Shown here: positions 44,507 through 53,561 of the stretch, piece after piece
How the letters are laid out: the number at the start of each line of letters is the position of its first letter
How positions within the stretch are numbered: position 1 is the first letter of the stretch
Assembly: GCA_963716585.1 (NCBI GenBank)
Contig: CAVQTN010000002.1
Coordinates: 186,001 to 250,000, forward strand
DNA: 64,000 nucleotides
Origin: JAICUY01 sp963716585
Lineage (GTDB): Bacteria > Chloroflexota > Limnocylindria > QHBO01
Direction: 5' to 3'
Made by a program: the position numbers and the translations under genes
Notes under the pieces: model-generated
What the model was told of the DNA's origin: nothing
The model's input: the letters and a program-made list of their open reading frames with translations, nothing else
Database searches by the model: none

Positions 44507-46537
44507 ATGCCCCGCCCAGTCCTCCGCGTCGTCCTTCCGGCCGTCGCAGCGCTCGCGCTGATCGGCCTGGTCCCGGCCCAGCCCGCGCGAGCGGCTGACA
44601 GCCTGCAGGTTGTCGCGGCGACGACGTATCAGCTGCTTCCCGCGCAGGGGCGCGTCCACGTCATCGTCAGCGCCACGGCCACGTCGCACGCGCCTGACAG
44701 TGGCGGGCGGGTAGTGACCGGCCTCACCTTCAGCGTGCAGCCGGGGATCGCCAACCTCGCCGCCACTTCCGGCGAGGTGCCACTCGCGGCGGCCGTCGCG
44801 GCGCGGACCGACGAGTACACGCAGATCAAGCTGACCTTCGACCGGGTGCTGCATTCGGGCGAGAGCTACCGATACACGGTCAGCTTCGACCTTGTGGACC
44901 CGGGTGGGGCGGCCGGTCGCGACATCCGCATCAGCCGCAGCGTGGTCGCGTTTCCGGCATGGGCCTTCGGCACCGACAGCATCGCGGGCGGCAGCGTCCG
45001 CGTCGAGGTGCCGGCCGGCTACAACGTCAACGTCGAGGGCACGCAGATGACCTCGACCGGTGGTGGCGACGCTCCGACGACCCTGACGGCCTCCTGGCTG
45101 CCGGATCCGTTCGCCTTCTTCGCCTATGTCTCGGCCGACCGGCCGGGAGCCTTCGCCGAGACGCCCATCTCGGTCGCGCTCGGCGGTCGCCGGGCAACGA
45201 TCAACATCCGCGCCTGGGACGACGACCCGGCATGGGGTGGCCGCATGCGCGATCTGCTGGGTGAGGGGCTGCCGGTGCTCCACGATCTCATCGGGCTCGA
45301 TTACACGGTCGGCGGGCCGCTGGACGTCGAGGAGGCTGCCACCTCGCGCCTGGGCGAGTACGCGGGCATCTTCAACGACGTTGCCGACACGATCACGGTT
45401 CGCTACGACGCAGACGCGTTCGTTGGGCTGCACGAGGCCGCCCACATCTGGTTCAACGAGAAGCTGTTCCCCGAGCGCTGGATCGGCGAAGCGTTCGCCG
45501 AGTTCTACGCGGTGCAGGCCGGGACGCAGATCGGCGCCAGCGGCGATACGTTCGAGCTCGACGACGCCGCCATGGCGCACCGCATCGCGCTCAACTCCTG
45601 GGGCCAGGTCGGCGTGGAGGATCTCGGGACCGAGGATTACGCCTACGCCGCGACCTACCACCTGGCGACCCTCATCTTCGATCGCACCGACATGGCCGGC
45701 CTGCGCAAGGTGTGGCAGGCGGCCAGCCGTGGTGAGCTCGCTTACCTGCCGGCCCACCCAGGCGTATCGCCGGGGATCAGCATTGCCGTGACCCAGCAGG
45801 GCTGGCAGCGGCTGCTCGACCTCCTGGAGGAACGCACCCACGTGAGCTACACCGACCTGTGGGACGACTGGGTGGTCAGCGATGCCGAGCGTCCGCTCCT
45901 CAATCGGCGCACCGAGGCTCGCGAACGCTACGACGCCGTCATTCGGCTGGCCGGCGCATGGGAGCTGCCGCAGGCCATCCGCTACGACCTGGGCTCGTGG
46001 AACTTCGACGCAGCAGATGCCGAGATCGACACGGCCACGCTGATCCTCGGCCAGCGCCAGGAGATCGCCGCACAGGCCACGGCGCTCGGCCTGGACGCCC
46101 CGCCGAATCTTCGCGCGGCATTCGAGGGCAGCGGCGGCCTGCCGGCGGCGGGCGACGAAGCAGCCGCCGAGCTGTCGAGCCTGGCCGCCATATCGCGGGC
46201 TGAGGAGGCGCTATCCGCCGAGCCGTCGCTGCTGGAAACGGTGGGGCTGATGGGCGAGCAGCCCGGCCGGGATCTGGATGGTGCGCGCGACGCCTTCGAG
46301 TCGGGCGATCTGGCCGCGTCCGACCGGGCCGCCGCACGCGCCACCGCGACCCGAAGCAGCGCCCACGATGGGGGCCAGCTGCGGGTGGCGATCACCGGCG
46401 GCGGGCTGTTGGGACTCGACCTGCTGGCAATGACCGGCCTGGCACTGCGCCGCCGCAGCCGGCAGCGCCGTTTCCGGCGGCTGCAGGCGCGGGTCAACCC
46501 ACCCACATTCAGCTCGCCGATGGGGCCGCCCGCCTGA
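44507..46537 (+). CDS. Secreted/membrane-anchored M1-like (gluzincin) metallopeptidase
   Basis: A 676-residue protein. A signal peptide (VLPAVAALALIGLVPA) is cut near ARA. The active site shows GLHEAAHIWFNEKLFPERWI then GEAFAEF, giving HExxH-x18-E, the zinc site of M1 peptidases. The upstream GxMEN exopeptidase motif is not visible; the corresponding region reads GEYAGIFNDVADTITV. Near the C-terminus a transmembrane segment (VAITGGGLLGLDLLAMTGLAL) followed by RRRSRQRRFRR would fix it in the membrane with the catalytic domain outside. GTG 44501 is an alternative start. Its 10-codon spacing from the terminator supports its own promoter. Confidence 0.85.
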   Translation: MPRPVLRVVLPAVAALALIGLVPAQPARAADSLQVVAATTYQLLPAQGRVHVIVSATATSHAPDSGGRVVTGLTFSVQPGIANLAATSGEVPLAAAVAARTDEYTQIKLTFDRVLHSGESYRYTVSFDLVDPGGAAGRDIRISRSVVAFPAWAFGTDSIAGGSVRVEVPAGYNVNVEGTQMTSTGGGDAPTTLTASWLPDPFAFFAYVSADRPGAFAETPISVALGGRRATINIRAWDDDPAWGGRMRDLLGEGLPVLHDLIGLDYTVGGPLDVEEAATSRLGEYAGIFNDVADTITVRYDADAFVGLHEAAHIWFNEKLFPERWIGEAFAEFYAVQAGTQIGASGDTFELDDAAMAHRIALNSWGQVGVEDLGTEDYAYAATYHLATLIFDRTDMAGLRKVWQAASRGELAYLPAHPGVSPGISIAVTQQGWQRLLDLLEERTHVSYTDLWDDWVVSDAERPLLNRRTEARERYDAVIRLAGAWELPQAIRYDLGSWNFDAADAEIDTATLILGQRQEIAAQATALGLDAPPNLRAAFEGSGGLPAAGDEAAAELSSLAAISRAEEALSAEPSLLETVGLMGEQPGRDLDGARDAFESGDLAASDRAAARATATRSSAHDGGQLRVAITGGGLLGLDLLAMTGLALRRRSRQRRFRRLQARVNPPTFSSPMGPPA

Positions 46538-46606
46538 TCGCATCCGACTGCGGCGCACTTCGCACCATGAGCGCGCGCATCGCGGCCGGTCGCTAGGCTG
46601 TCCAGC

Positions 46607-47920
46607 GTGCATCGGTCCATCGCAGCCGTCCTGTTCGGTACCTTCACTCTCCGTCTGAGCACCGGCCTGACCGGCACGCTGCTGTTCTATTACCTCGCCG
46701 ATCTACCCCACCACGGCGGCGTTGCGGTCAGTGCCTTCGTGGTCGGGCTGCTCACCGCGGCCTACTTCGTCGCCGAGCTGATCCTGTCGCCGGGGTTCGG
46801 CGTCCTGTCGGACCGGCTTGGGGCGCACCGCGTGATGCAGTGGGGCCCGGTCTTCGGCGCAGGAGCGGTCGTCGTGACCGGCCTCACCGCCAGCCTGCCG
46901 ATCCTGGCGCTCACCCGCCTGCTCGAAGGCGCCGCGGGCGCGGCCAGCATCCCCAGCATCCTCGGCTACATCGCGCTGGGCACCAGCGCCGATGAGCAGC
47001 TGCGCGGCCGCACCGTGGCCCGTTTCGAGGCGGCGACCCTGGCCGGGATCGGCGTCGGCGTGGTGCTTGCCGGTGTGCTGTACGACCTCATCGGGCGCAA
47101 CGCCTTCTTCCTGAACGCGGTGATCTACGGTGGGTCCTACCTCATCTATCGCTACGGCGTGGCCGACCTGCCGCCCGAGATCCTCAGCCAGGCGGCCGCG
47201 ACGCGCGGCGCGCGGTTCGACTTCGCCCGGTACCGCGGCGTGCTGTCGAGCCCCAGCGTCTGGCTGCTGGCACCGACCTGGATTGCCCTCAACGCTGTGG
47301 TGGGAGCCTGGACGACGCAATCGGTCTTCCAGCTGGTGAACGAGCCGAACCCCGCGTTCGCCGGCCAGCTGCTGATGGGCGGCCTCGAGCCGAGCCAGGT
47401 GAGCGTCGGCATGGGCGTCGCGCTCCTCGTCTTCTTTGCCGGCCTGTTCTACTGGGGCAGCCGCTTCAAGCGCTTCCGGCGCACGACGATCATCGGCATC
47501 GGCATTGCCGGCGGTCTGGTCATGATGGCGGCCGTTTTCGCCCTGAACCACTCGCAGGGTTGGAGCCTGCCGCCGCAGCTCTTCGCCGCCCTTGGCCTGG
47601 GGATCGGGCTGTTCGTGCTCGCCGGAGCGACGCCGGCCGCGCTGGGCCTGCTGGCCGACATCAGCGAGAGCCACCCCGGGGACCGGGGCGTGATCATGGG
47701 CCTCTACTCGGTCTTCCTGGCGCTGGGCCAGATCGTCGGGGCGCTGGTCAGCGGCAAGGCGGCCGAGTGGAAGGGCATCGACGGCCTGCTGATCGCCAGC
47801 CTGGGGCTGCTCCTGGTCGCGCTCCTGCCGCTCAACCGGCTGCGCGCATCGGAGCACCTCGTCGGCGCGGCGCCCGGAGAGCCGCCGCGCATGGGAGCCG
47901 AGGCGCTGCCCGAGGCCTAG
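46607..47920 (+). CDS. MFS transporter
   Basis: A 437-residue membrane protein with about twelve hydrophobic segments; GTG start. Helix 1-2 region LSTGLTGTLLFYYLADLP, loop 2-3 GFGVLSDRLGAHRVMQWGPV (a clear MFS motif A) and LEGAAGAASIPSILGYIALG (motif B-like) support it. The two halves are joined around residue 215-225 (RFDFARYRGVLSSP). Substrate unknown; a YfkF/YfiS-like efflux role is possible. Single gene between M1-like peptidase and proS. Confidence 0.87.
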   Translation: MHRSIAAVLFGTFTLRLSTGLTGTLLFYYLADLPHHGGVAVSAFVVGLLTAAYFVAELILSPGFGVLSDRLGAHRVMQWGPVFGAGAVVVTGLTASLPILALTRLLEGAAGAASIPSILGYIALGTSADEQLRGRTVARFEAATLAGIGVGVVLAGVLYDLIGRNAFFLNAVIYGGSYLIYRYGVADLPPEILSQAAATRGARFDFARYRGVLSSPSVWLLAPTWIALNAVVGAWTTQSVFQLVNEPNPAFAGQLLMGGLEPSQVSVGMGVALLVFFAGLFYWGSRFKRFRRTTIIGIGIAGGLVMMAAVFALNHSQGWSLPPQLFAALGLGIGLFVLAGATPAALGLLADISESHPGDRGVIMGLYSVFLALGQIVGALVSGKAAEWKGIDGLLIASLGLLLVALLPLNRLRASEHLVGAAPGEPPRMGAEALPEA

Positions 47921-47982
47921 AACAAGCGCCCCTCGCCGGGCCAGGGCGGCCGCTCACCGTCAACCGCTAGAATCAGCGGCCC

Positions 47983-49680
47983 ATGCGCCTCTCGGAGCTC
48001 TTCTTCACCACGCTGCGCGACGCCCCCGGTGAGATGGAGATGCCCTCCGCCCGGCTGCTGGTTCGCGCCGGCTACGTGCGCCAGCTGGCATCCGGCATCT
48101 TCACCCTGCTGCCGCTCGGGTTCCGGGTGGCCACCCGGATCGAGCAGGTCATCCGCGAGGAGATCGACGGGATCGGCGGCCAGGAGATGAGCATGCCGGT
48201 CGTCCATCCGGGCGACCTGTGGCGCGAGACGGGCCGCTACGACAGCACCGGACCCGCGCTCGTCCGCTTCAAGGACCGCGGCGGACGCGACATGGTGCTG
48301 GCCATGACCCACGAGGAGGTCGTCACCGACCTGCTGCGCGACATCGTGCAGAGCTACCGCCAGCTGCCGGTCATCGTCTACCACTTCCAGACGAAGTTCC
48401 GCGACGAGCCGCGCGCGCGTGGTGGCCTGGTTCGCGTCCGCGAGTTCGTCATGAAGGACAGCTACTCGTGCGACCTTGACGAGGCGGGGCTCGACCGGAG
48501 CTATGAGCTGCACCACGGCGCCTACACGCGGATCTTCGAGCGCATCGGCCTGGAGACCATCGCCGTGGGAGCCGACGTCGGGATGATGGGCGGCAGCCTG
48601 GCCCACGAGTTCATGGCGCTGAACCCGCTGGGCGAGGACACGCTGGTCCTGTGCGACAGCTGCGACTACGCCGCCAACCAGCAGATCGCCACCGTCGGCA
48701 AGCCTCAGCCACCTGCCGAGAAGCGGCTGCCCCTCGAGGAGGTCGTTACGCCGGGCACGAACACGATCGCGAGCCTGGCCGCGCTCCTGGCCATTCGGCC
48801 CGATCAGACGGCCAAGGCGGCATTCTTCACCGACCAGGACGGACGCCTGGTCACCGCCATCGTGCGCGGCGACCATGACGTCAACGAGACGAAGCTGGCG
48901 AACGCCGCCGGTGCCAGCGACCTGCGGCCGGCACGAACCGAGGAGATCACCGCCGCGGGGATGATTCCGGGGTACGGCTCCCCCATCGACGCGCATGACA
49001 CGCTCGTCGTGGTCGACGACCTGGCCGCCGCGTCGCCCAATCTCGTGGCCGGCGCGAACCGCGAGGGCGTTCACTTTCGCAACGTCAACGTGCCGCGTGA
49101 CTACACGCCCGACATGGTGGCCGACATCACGAATGCCCGCGCCGGCGATGCCTGCCCCCAGGACGGCGGCAGCCTGCGGCTGGCGAACGGCATCGAGGTC
49201 GGCAACATCTTCAAGCTGGGCACCCGCTACACGCAGGCGCTCGGCGCGACCTATCTCGGCGAGGATGGCGAGCTTCACCCGATCGTGATGGGCTCGTACG
49301 GCATCGGCATCGGGCGCAGCCTGGCCTGCGTGGTCGAGGCGCATCACGACGAGAAGGGCATCGCCTGGCCGGCAGCCGTGGCTCCCTACCCCGCGCACCT
49401 GGTCGCCATCGGTGGCGCGCGAAACGCTTCGGTGACCGATGCGGCCGACGGCCTGCACCAGCGCCTGGCCGATGCGGGCGTCGATGTGCTGTACGACGAT
49501 CGCGACGAATCGCCGGGCGTCAAGTTCACCGATGCCGACCTGCTGGGCATGCCGCTGATCGTGACCATCTCACCGCGCTCGCTCGCGGCCGGCGGCGCCG
49601 AGGTCACCGTCCGCGCGACGGGCGAGCGCTCGGTGCGACCGATCGACGAGGTCGAGGCCGGGCTGCTGTCGGGCCAGTGA
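47983..49680 (+). CDS. proS: Prolyl-tRNA synthetase, bacterial type
   Basis: A 565-residue class II synthetase attaching proline to tRNA-Pro. Motif 2 region FRDEPRARGGLVRVREFVMK and motif 3 GSYGIGIGRSLACVVEAHHD are conserved. The editing (INS) domain between residues ~225 and 385 is marked by NRLP-like LPLEEVVTPGTNTIASLAAL and KAAFFTDQDGR, the bacterial-type layout. C-terminal anticodon-binding domain begins at ~AVAPYPAHLVAIGG. ATG at 47983 is normal. TGATG overlap with the downstream YciI-type gene. Confidence 0.96.
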   Translation: MRLSELFFTTLRDAPGEMEMPSARLLVRAGYVRQLASGIFTLLPLGFRVATRIEQVIREEIDGIGGQEMSMPVVHPGDLWRETGRYDSTGPALVRFKDRGGRDMVLAMTHEEVVTDLLRDIVQSYRQLPVIVYHFQTKFRDEPRARGGLVRVREFVMKDSYSCDLDEAGLDRSYELHHGAYTRIFERIGLETIAVGADVGMMGGSLAHEFMALNPLGEDTLVLCDSCDYAANQQIATVGKPQPPAEKRLPLEEVVTPGTNTIASLAALLAIRPDQTAKAAFFTDQDGRLVTAIVRGDHDVNETKLANAAGASDLRPARTEEITAAGMIPGYGSPIDAHDTLVVVDDLAAASPNLVAGANREGVHFRNVNVPRDYTPDMVADITNARAGDACPQDGGSLRLANGIEVGNIFKLGTRYTQALGATYLGEDGELHPIVMGSYGIGIGRSLACVVEAHHDEKGIAWPAAVAPYPAHLVAIGGARNASVTDAADGLHQRLADAGVDVLYDDRDESPGVKFTDADLLGMPLIVTISPRSLAAGGAEVTVRATGERSVRPIDEVEAGLLSGQ

Positions 49681-50063
49681 TGCCGCGCGATCCGAACATC
49701 CCCGACGCGTTCGATGTCTACAGCCTCGTCGTGCTGCGCTGGCCGGCGAGCCAGCCGCCGTTCAGCGATGAGGAGCTCGAGGATCTGCAAGGGCGCCACC
49801 TCGCCTACCGCGCGGAGCTGGGCCGGCGGGGCGTGCTGGTCGTCAACGGGCCACTCGTGCGTCAGTCGGACGAGTCGCTGCGCGGCATTTCGATCTTCGC
49901 CTGCGATCTCGACGACGCGCGGCGCCTGAGCGAGGCCGATCCATCGGTCCGCGCTGGGCGCCTCAGCTTCGAGGTCATGGAGTGGTGGGTCCGTGCCGGC
50001 AGCCTGGCGTTTCCACAGGCTGCCCGAGCCGTGGGCGACCGACGCTCGATGCCCGGCGACTGA
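49680..50063 (+). CDS. YciI-like protein
   Basis: A 127-residue protein with a YciI-like alpha+beta barrel: FDVYSLVVLRWPASQPPFSD, the helix ELEDLQGRHLAYRAELGRRG, then SIFACDLDDARRLSEADPS and LSFEVMEWWVRAG. The overall arrangement matches dimeric YciI proteins. ATG at 49680 overlaps the proS stop as TGATG; GTG 49677 would also fit. Co-translation with proS is likely; role unknown. A weak terminator follows at 50070. Confidence 0.82.
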   Translation: MPRDPNIPDAFDVYSLVVLRWPASQPPFSDEELEDLQGRHLAYRAELGRRGVLVVNGPLVRQSDESLRGISIFACDLDDARRLSEADPSVRAGRLSFEVMEWWVRAGSLAFPQAARAVGDRRSMPGD

Positions 50064-50069
50064 CCGCGA

Positions 50070-50099
50070 GGCGGCCCGGACGTCGTGGTCCGGACCGCC
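50070..50099. terminator. Hairpin between convergent genes
   Basis: GGCGGCCCGGAC pairs with GTCCGGACCGCC over a 6-base loop with one mismatch. It lies 6 bp after the YciI-type stop and 21 bp after the stop of the convergent cupredoxin gene, so it can serve both transcripts. No T-run is present. Confidence 0.5.
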
Positions 50100-50120
50100 C
50101 GAAGGCACCGCGTCCGGCGA

Positions 50121-50585
50121 TCAGCTGACGGTGAACGCGATGTGCATCCCCGACATGTAGTGGCCCTCGACGTTGCAGATGGCCACGTACTTGCCCGGGT
50201 CGAGGTGGGCGCTGAACGACTTGGTCGCTCCGGGGGCGACATCCTCGACCTCGCCCATCGAAGCCAGGGTCGTGTCGTCCTCGTTGACCTCGTTTGCACC
50301 GGACGCGGTGGGGAGGGCATCCGCCGCATCTTCCGTCTTGAAGACGACGAACTCGTGGGCGATCGTCCCGCCGTTCTTCACCTGGAACGTGACGTCACCG
50401 GTCGGAACGGCGGTCTTGTCGAGAGCGACCTTGAACTCGGTGAGTGTCACGTTGACCGTGCCGCCGCCACCCGCGCCTCCGCTGCTCGCCGATGGTGACG
50501 GCGAGGTCGTGCCCGAGCACGCCGCCAGGACCAGAGCGACGGCAATCGGCGTGAATCGGGCCAGGCGTCCCGCATGCAACGTCAT
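50121..50585 (-). CDS. Cupredoxin-domain lipoprotein
   Basis: A 154-residue protein. The lipobox is LAACSGTT after a hydrophobic signal (IAVALVLAACS). The cupredoxin fold runs from VNVTLTEFKVALDKTAV to the end; type-1 copper ligands appear as His in GTIAHEFVVF, Cys in AICNVEGHY, His in GHY and a candidate Met in SGMHI. The pattern resembles plastocyanin/sulfocyanin-like carriers, probably membrane-anchored on the outside. AGGAGG precedes the ATG at 50585 by 6 bases. Physiological partner unknown; the sensor kinase 118 bp away is divergent. Confidence 0.85.
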   Translation of the reverse strand: MTLHAGRLARFTPIAVALVLAACSGTTSPSPSASSGGAGGGGTVNVTLTEFKVALDKTAVPTGDVTFQVKNGGTIAHEFVVFKTEDAADALPTASGANEVNEDDTTLASMGEVEDVAPGATKSFSAHLDPGKYVAICNVEGHYMSGMHIAFTVS

Positions 50586-50702
50586 ACCTGCCTCCTGTGG
50601 GCACGCAGCGTTGATGGGTCTCGAGCGCTGTCGTGTTCACCGAGGGTGTATCCGCGCGACGTGAGGTCCTATAGTCACGGGTGACCATTCGCCCGGCTGC
50701 AG

Positions 50703-51824
50703 ATGACCATCTTTCGTCGCAGGACGACCCACAGCGGTGATCGCCGCGCCACGGAGGCCTTCGCCTTCCGGGATCTGCGTGCCCGGCTGCAGCGCATCGG
50801 CCTGCGCCGGATCCTGGTCGGCCTGGACGCGATCGCGCTGCTCTTCGTTGCCGCGACCTACCTTCAGCTTGGCCCGCCGGAGCTGCTCTTTCACTGCGTC
50901 TTCGTGGTGCTGACCATCGATGCCTTCGTCTTTGGCCGCACGGTCACCTACCAACGCATCGCGGCGTCGTCGATCGCCATGCTCGGCTACGTGCTGCTGC
51001 CAATCTTCGAACGCGAGGTGCCGCCACTCGACCTGACCGAGTGGCCGCTGATGTTCACGATCGCCATCCTGGTCGCCTGGATGGCCGATCGCGAGCGAAC
51101 GGCCGTGCAGCGCTACGCCGGCCTCTACCGCAGCGCACGTGAGCGGCTGGTCACCGCCGAGGAGCAGGAGCGCAAGCGGCTGTCGCGCGACCTGCACGAC
51201 GGCATCGGCCAGACGTTGACGGCCGTGTCACTCGCCATCGACGGAGCCATCGGCTCGGAGCCGAAGCTGCGGCGGTCCCAGCTTCGCCGAGCCCGGAGGC
51301 TGACGGCCAGCGCGCTCATCGAGGTGCGATCCACCGCGGAGCGCGTGCGCCCGCCGCGCCTGGAGGAACGGGGACTGGAGAGCGCGCTGCGCGAGATGGC
51401 CGGCAGCTGTGGAGCAACCGTCAGCCTGCATCTCGACCCCGAGGCGGCGACCGGAATGACCCCGGTCACCACGCTCGAGGTGTTCCGCATCGCGCAGGAG
51501 GCGCTCGCCAACGCCGTGAGGCACGCTGGGTCGAGCGTGATCCGGCTCAGCCTGGCGCACGGCGCCAACGGCCTGCTGCTCGAGATCCGCGACGACGGGC
51601 GCGGATTCGATCCATCGACCGTCGGACCGCACCGTCTCGGGCTGGCCGGCATGCGCGAGCGCGCGGCGACCATCGGTGCGCCGATGCGCATCACCAGCAC
51701 GCCCGGACGCGGCACCCGGGTGTCGCTGCTGATCCCGCGCCCCATACACCTGCCCGCGTCGGCCTCGCCGCCGTCGGTGGCGGCACCCGGCGGGGTCGCC
51801 GTCGATCAGCACGCGGCCCGATGA
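50703..51824 (+). CDS. NarL-type sensor histidine kinase
   Basis: A 373-residue sensor kinase. Up to four hydrophobic segments lie in residues ~30-135 (IALLFVAATYLQLG, LLFHCVFVVLTIDAFVFG, SSIAMLGYVLLP). The dimerisation/phosphoacceptor box is RKRLSRDLHDGIGQTLTAVS (HisKA_3, His in LHDG). The HATPase part has RIAQEALANAVRHA (N box) and DDGRGFDPS (G1), LAGMRERA (G2). No extracellular domain of size, so the signal may be membrane-borne. Overlaps the response regulator by 4 bp (ATGA). Confidence 0.92.
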   Translation: MTIFRRRTTHSGDRRATEAFAFRDLRARLQRIGLRRILVGLDAIALLFVAATYLQLGPPELLFHCVFVVLTIDAFVFGRTVTYQRIAASSIAMLGYVLLPIFEREVPPLDLTEWPLMFTIAILVAWMADRERTAVQRYAGLYRSARERLVTAEEQERKRLSRDLHDGIGQTLTAVSLAIDGAIGSEPKLRRSQLRRARRLTASALIEVRSTAERVRPPRLEERGLESALREMAGSCGATVSLHLDPEAATGMTPVTTLEVFRIAQEALANAVRHAGSSVIRLSLAHGANGLLLEIRDDGRGFDPSTVGPHRLGLAGMRERAATIGAPMRITSTPGRGTRVSLLIPRPIHLPASASPPSVAAPGGVAVDQHAAR

Positions 51825-52495
51825 CGCGCATCCTGCTGGTCGAGGATCACGTGCTGGTGCGCGAGGGACTCCGCCTGCTGCTCGACCAGGAGCCGGGGTT
51901 CGAGATCGTCGGAGAGGCGTCAACGGTGGAGCAGGCGATCGAGCGGGCCATCCCGGCCAGGCCGGACGTGATCCTGCTGGACATCGCCCTCGATGACGTC
52001 GACGGCGTGCCCCTGATCGGCCTGTTGCGGACGCGGCTGCCCGCCTCCCGCATCCTGGTCCTGTCGATGTTCGCCGATGCCGAGACCGTCCGGCAGGCGC
52101 TGCTCGCCGGCGCGGCCGGCTACGTGGTCAAGGGAGCCAGTGTCTACGAGCTCACATCGGCGATTCGGGCGGTCGCCAGCGGCGAGACGTTCCTGCACAG
52201 CGCGATCGCCGGCGTCGTGCTCGATGACGGACTGCGCTGGCTGCGCAGCGGCGCGCGCCTCTCCCCGCGCGAACGCGAGGTCGTCAGCCTGCTCGGCGAC
52301 GGCAGGTCGGCGGGCTGGATCGCCGAGGCGCTCGGCATCAGCGTCCACACCGTACGCCGGCACGTGGCAAACGCCGGCGACAAGCTGAATGTGCGCGGCA
52401 CCCGCGCGCTGCGCTCGTACGCCGTCGGCCACGGCTTCGCGCGACACCTGCTCGCCGATTCGCGAGGCGGCCGCGCGCCGCGGCTCGCCGACTGA
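51821..52495 (+). CDS. NarL/LuxR-type response regulator
   Basis: A 224-residue two-component partner. Receiver domain: acidic pocket ILLVEDHVLVREGL, phospho-acceptor Asp in DVILLDIALDDVDGV, then Thr/Ser in ILVLSMFADAETV and Lys in GYVVKGASVY. The output LuxR HTH runs from LSPREREVVSLLGDG to SVHTVRRHVANAGDKLNV. Start overlaps the kinase stop by 4 bases. DNA targets are not shown; the nearby cupredoxin gene is a guess only. Confidence 0.94.
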   Translation: MTRILLVEDHVLVREGLRLLLDQEPGFEIVGEASTVEQAIERAIPARPDVILLDIALDDVDGVPLIGLLRTRLPASRILVLSMFADAETVRQALLAGAAGYVVKGASVYELTSAIRAVASGETFLHSAIAGVVLDDGLRWLRSGARLSPREREVVSLLGDGRSAGWIAEALGISVHTVRRHVANAGDKLNVRGTRALRSYAVGHGFARHLLADSRGGRAPRLAD

Positions 52496-52514
52496 GGCCA
52501 GCGGGCGGCATCGG

Positions 52515-53462
52515 TCAGGATCGGGCAGGCAGCTCGACCGTCTGCTCGCGATCCTCCCACCACAGCCGCGGCACGGCAACCAGCGGCGCGAGCCGCGCGA
52601 GCCAGAGCGTGGGGACCGCGAGCGCGGCCGCCGCGAAGGCCAGCCAGTCCCATCGGCGCCAGATCGCCACGGCAAGCAGCGCCGCTGCAAGGACGAAGCG
52701 CAGCATGAAGTCGCCAAGGGTGGAGGGCATGAGCTTCAACAGCTGGTCGCCGACGAACGGCGCGGAGTTCACGCTCGCCGCCTGCTGGCGCAGGGCCGCC
52801 ACGAAGCCGGCCCAGGCCCCGGGGTCGATCGCAATGTGGGCCAGGCTGATCGCGATGAGCGCGGCGCAGCCGATCAGAAGGGTCCGGCGCGACTGCGGGC
52901 GGCGGAGCCACAGATACGGGATCAGAAGCGCCGAGCCGTACTTGAGGCTCGCAGCGAAGGGCAGCAACACGGTACCGGCGTTCTTCGACGGCGGACGGAG
53001 CGCCAGCCGCGCGAGCGCCGCAAGTGGCAGCGTGAGGTTCAGAGCCACGAGCTCGATCGCCAGCGGCGGGAAGAGCAGGCTCCAGCCCACTGCCCGCCAC
53101 GAGCCAACCAGGTAGCGGACGCACAGCACGCACGCCAGCCGATACGCCCACGTCACAACGTGATCAGGCAGCATGGCGATCGGCGACACGAGGTAGGCGA
53201 AGGTCGGGGTGTACCGATACGCCCCCGGGTCGCCGAGGTTGACCGGTCCATACAGGTCCGCGCCTGCGACGGCGTGGCGCCCCGCGAGGACGTAAGACTG
53301 CAGGTCGTAGCCAACGCCGCCGGTGCGCAGGGTCTCGGCGATGAGGTAGCTGGCGAAGGCGATGAACCCGATGATGCTCAGCGCCCAGCCGAGCGCCTCC
53401 AACGCCGGTCGAAGCGCACGCGCCTGGACGATGGGCTCGAAGCCCCGTATCCGGAACAGCAT
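52515..53462 (-). CDS. GT87-like membrane glycosyltransferase (DUF2029 type)
   Basis: A 315-residue polytopic membrane protein with about 8-9 hydrophobic segments. GVGYDLQSYVLAGRHAVAGA then DLYGP and GAYRYTPTFAYLVSPIAMLP match the start of GT87 mannosyltransferase-like proteins, whose Asp/Tyr-rich first extracytoplasmic loop binds polyprenyl-phosphate sugars. Length is short for the family (usually 380-450), so the C-terminus may be reduced. The product acts outside the cytosol. ATG at 53462, divergent from the FixH-like gene with about 100 bp between. Confidence 0.72.
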   Translation of the reverse strand: MLFRIRGFEPIVQARALRPALEALGWALSIIGFIAFASYLIAETLRTGGVGYDLQSYVLAGRHAVAGADLYGPVNLGDPGAYRYTPTFAYLVSPIAMLPDHVVTWAYRLACVLCVRYLVGSWRAVGWSLLFPPLAIELVALNLTLPLAALARLALRPPSKNAGTVLLPFAASLKYGSALLIPYLWLRRPQSRRTLLIGCAALIAISLAHIAIDPGAWAGFVAALRQQAASVNSAPFVGDQLLKLMPSTLGDFMLRFVLAAALLAVAIWRRWDWLAFAAAALAVPTLWLARLAPLVAVPRLWWEDREQTVELPARS

Positions 53463-53561
53463 CGTCCGCAGGATAGCCGCTGAGAACGCGGGAACCGGCA
53501 GCCGCTGGCCGGTGTACGAGAGATGACCGCCCTTCTCCGCGCAATCATGAGGATGGAAGCG

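Noticed and set aside
44279..45841. Minus-strand 520-codon frame
   Set aside because: Antisense to the M1-like peptidase with intact zinc motif; shadow.
47917..49458. Minus-strand 513-codon frame
   Set aside because: Antisense to proS, whose class II motifs are complete.
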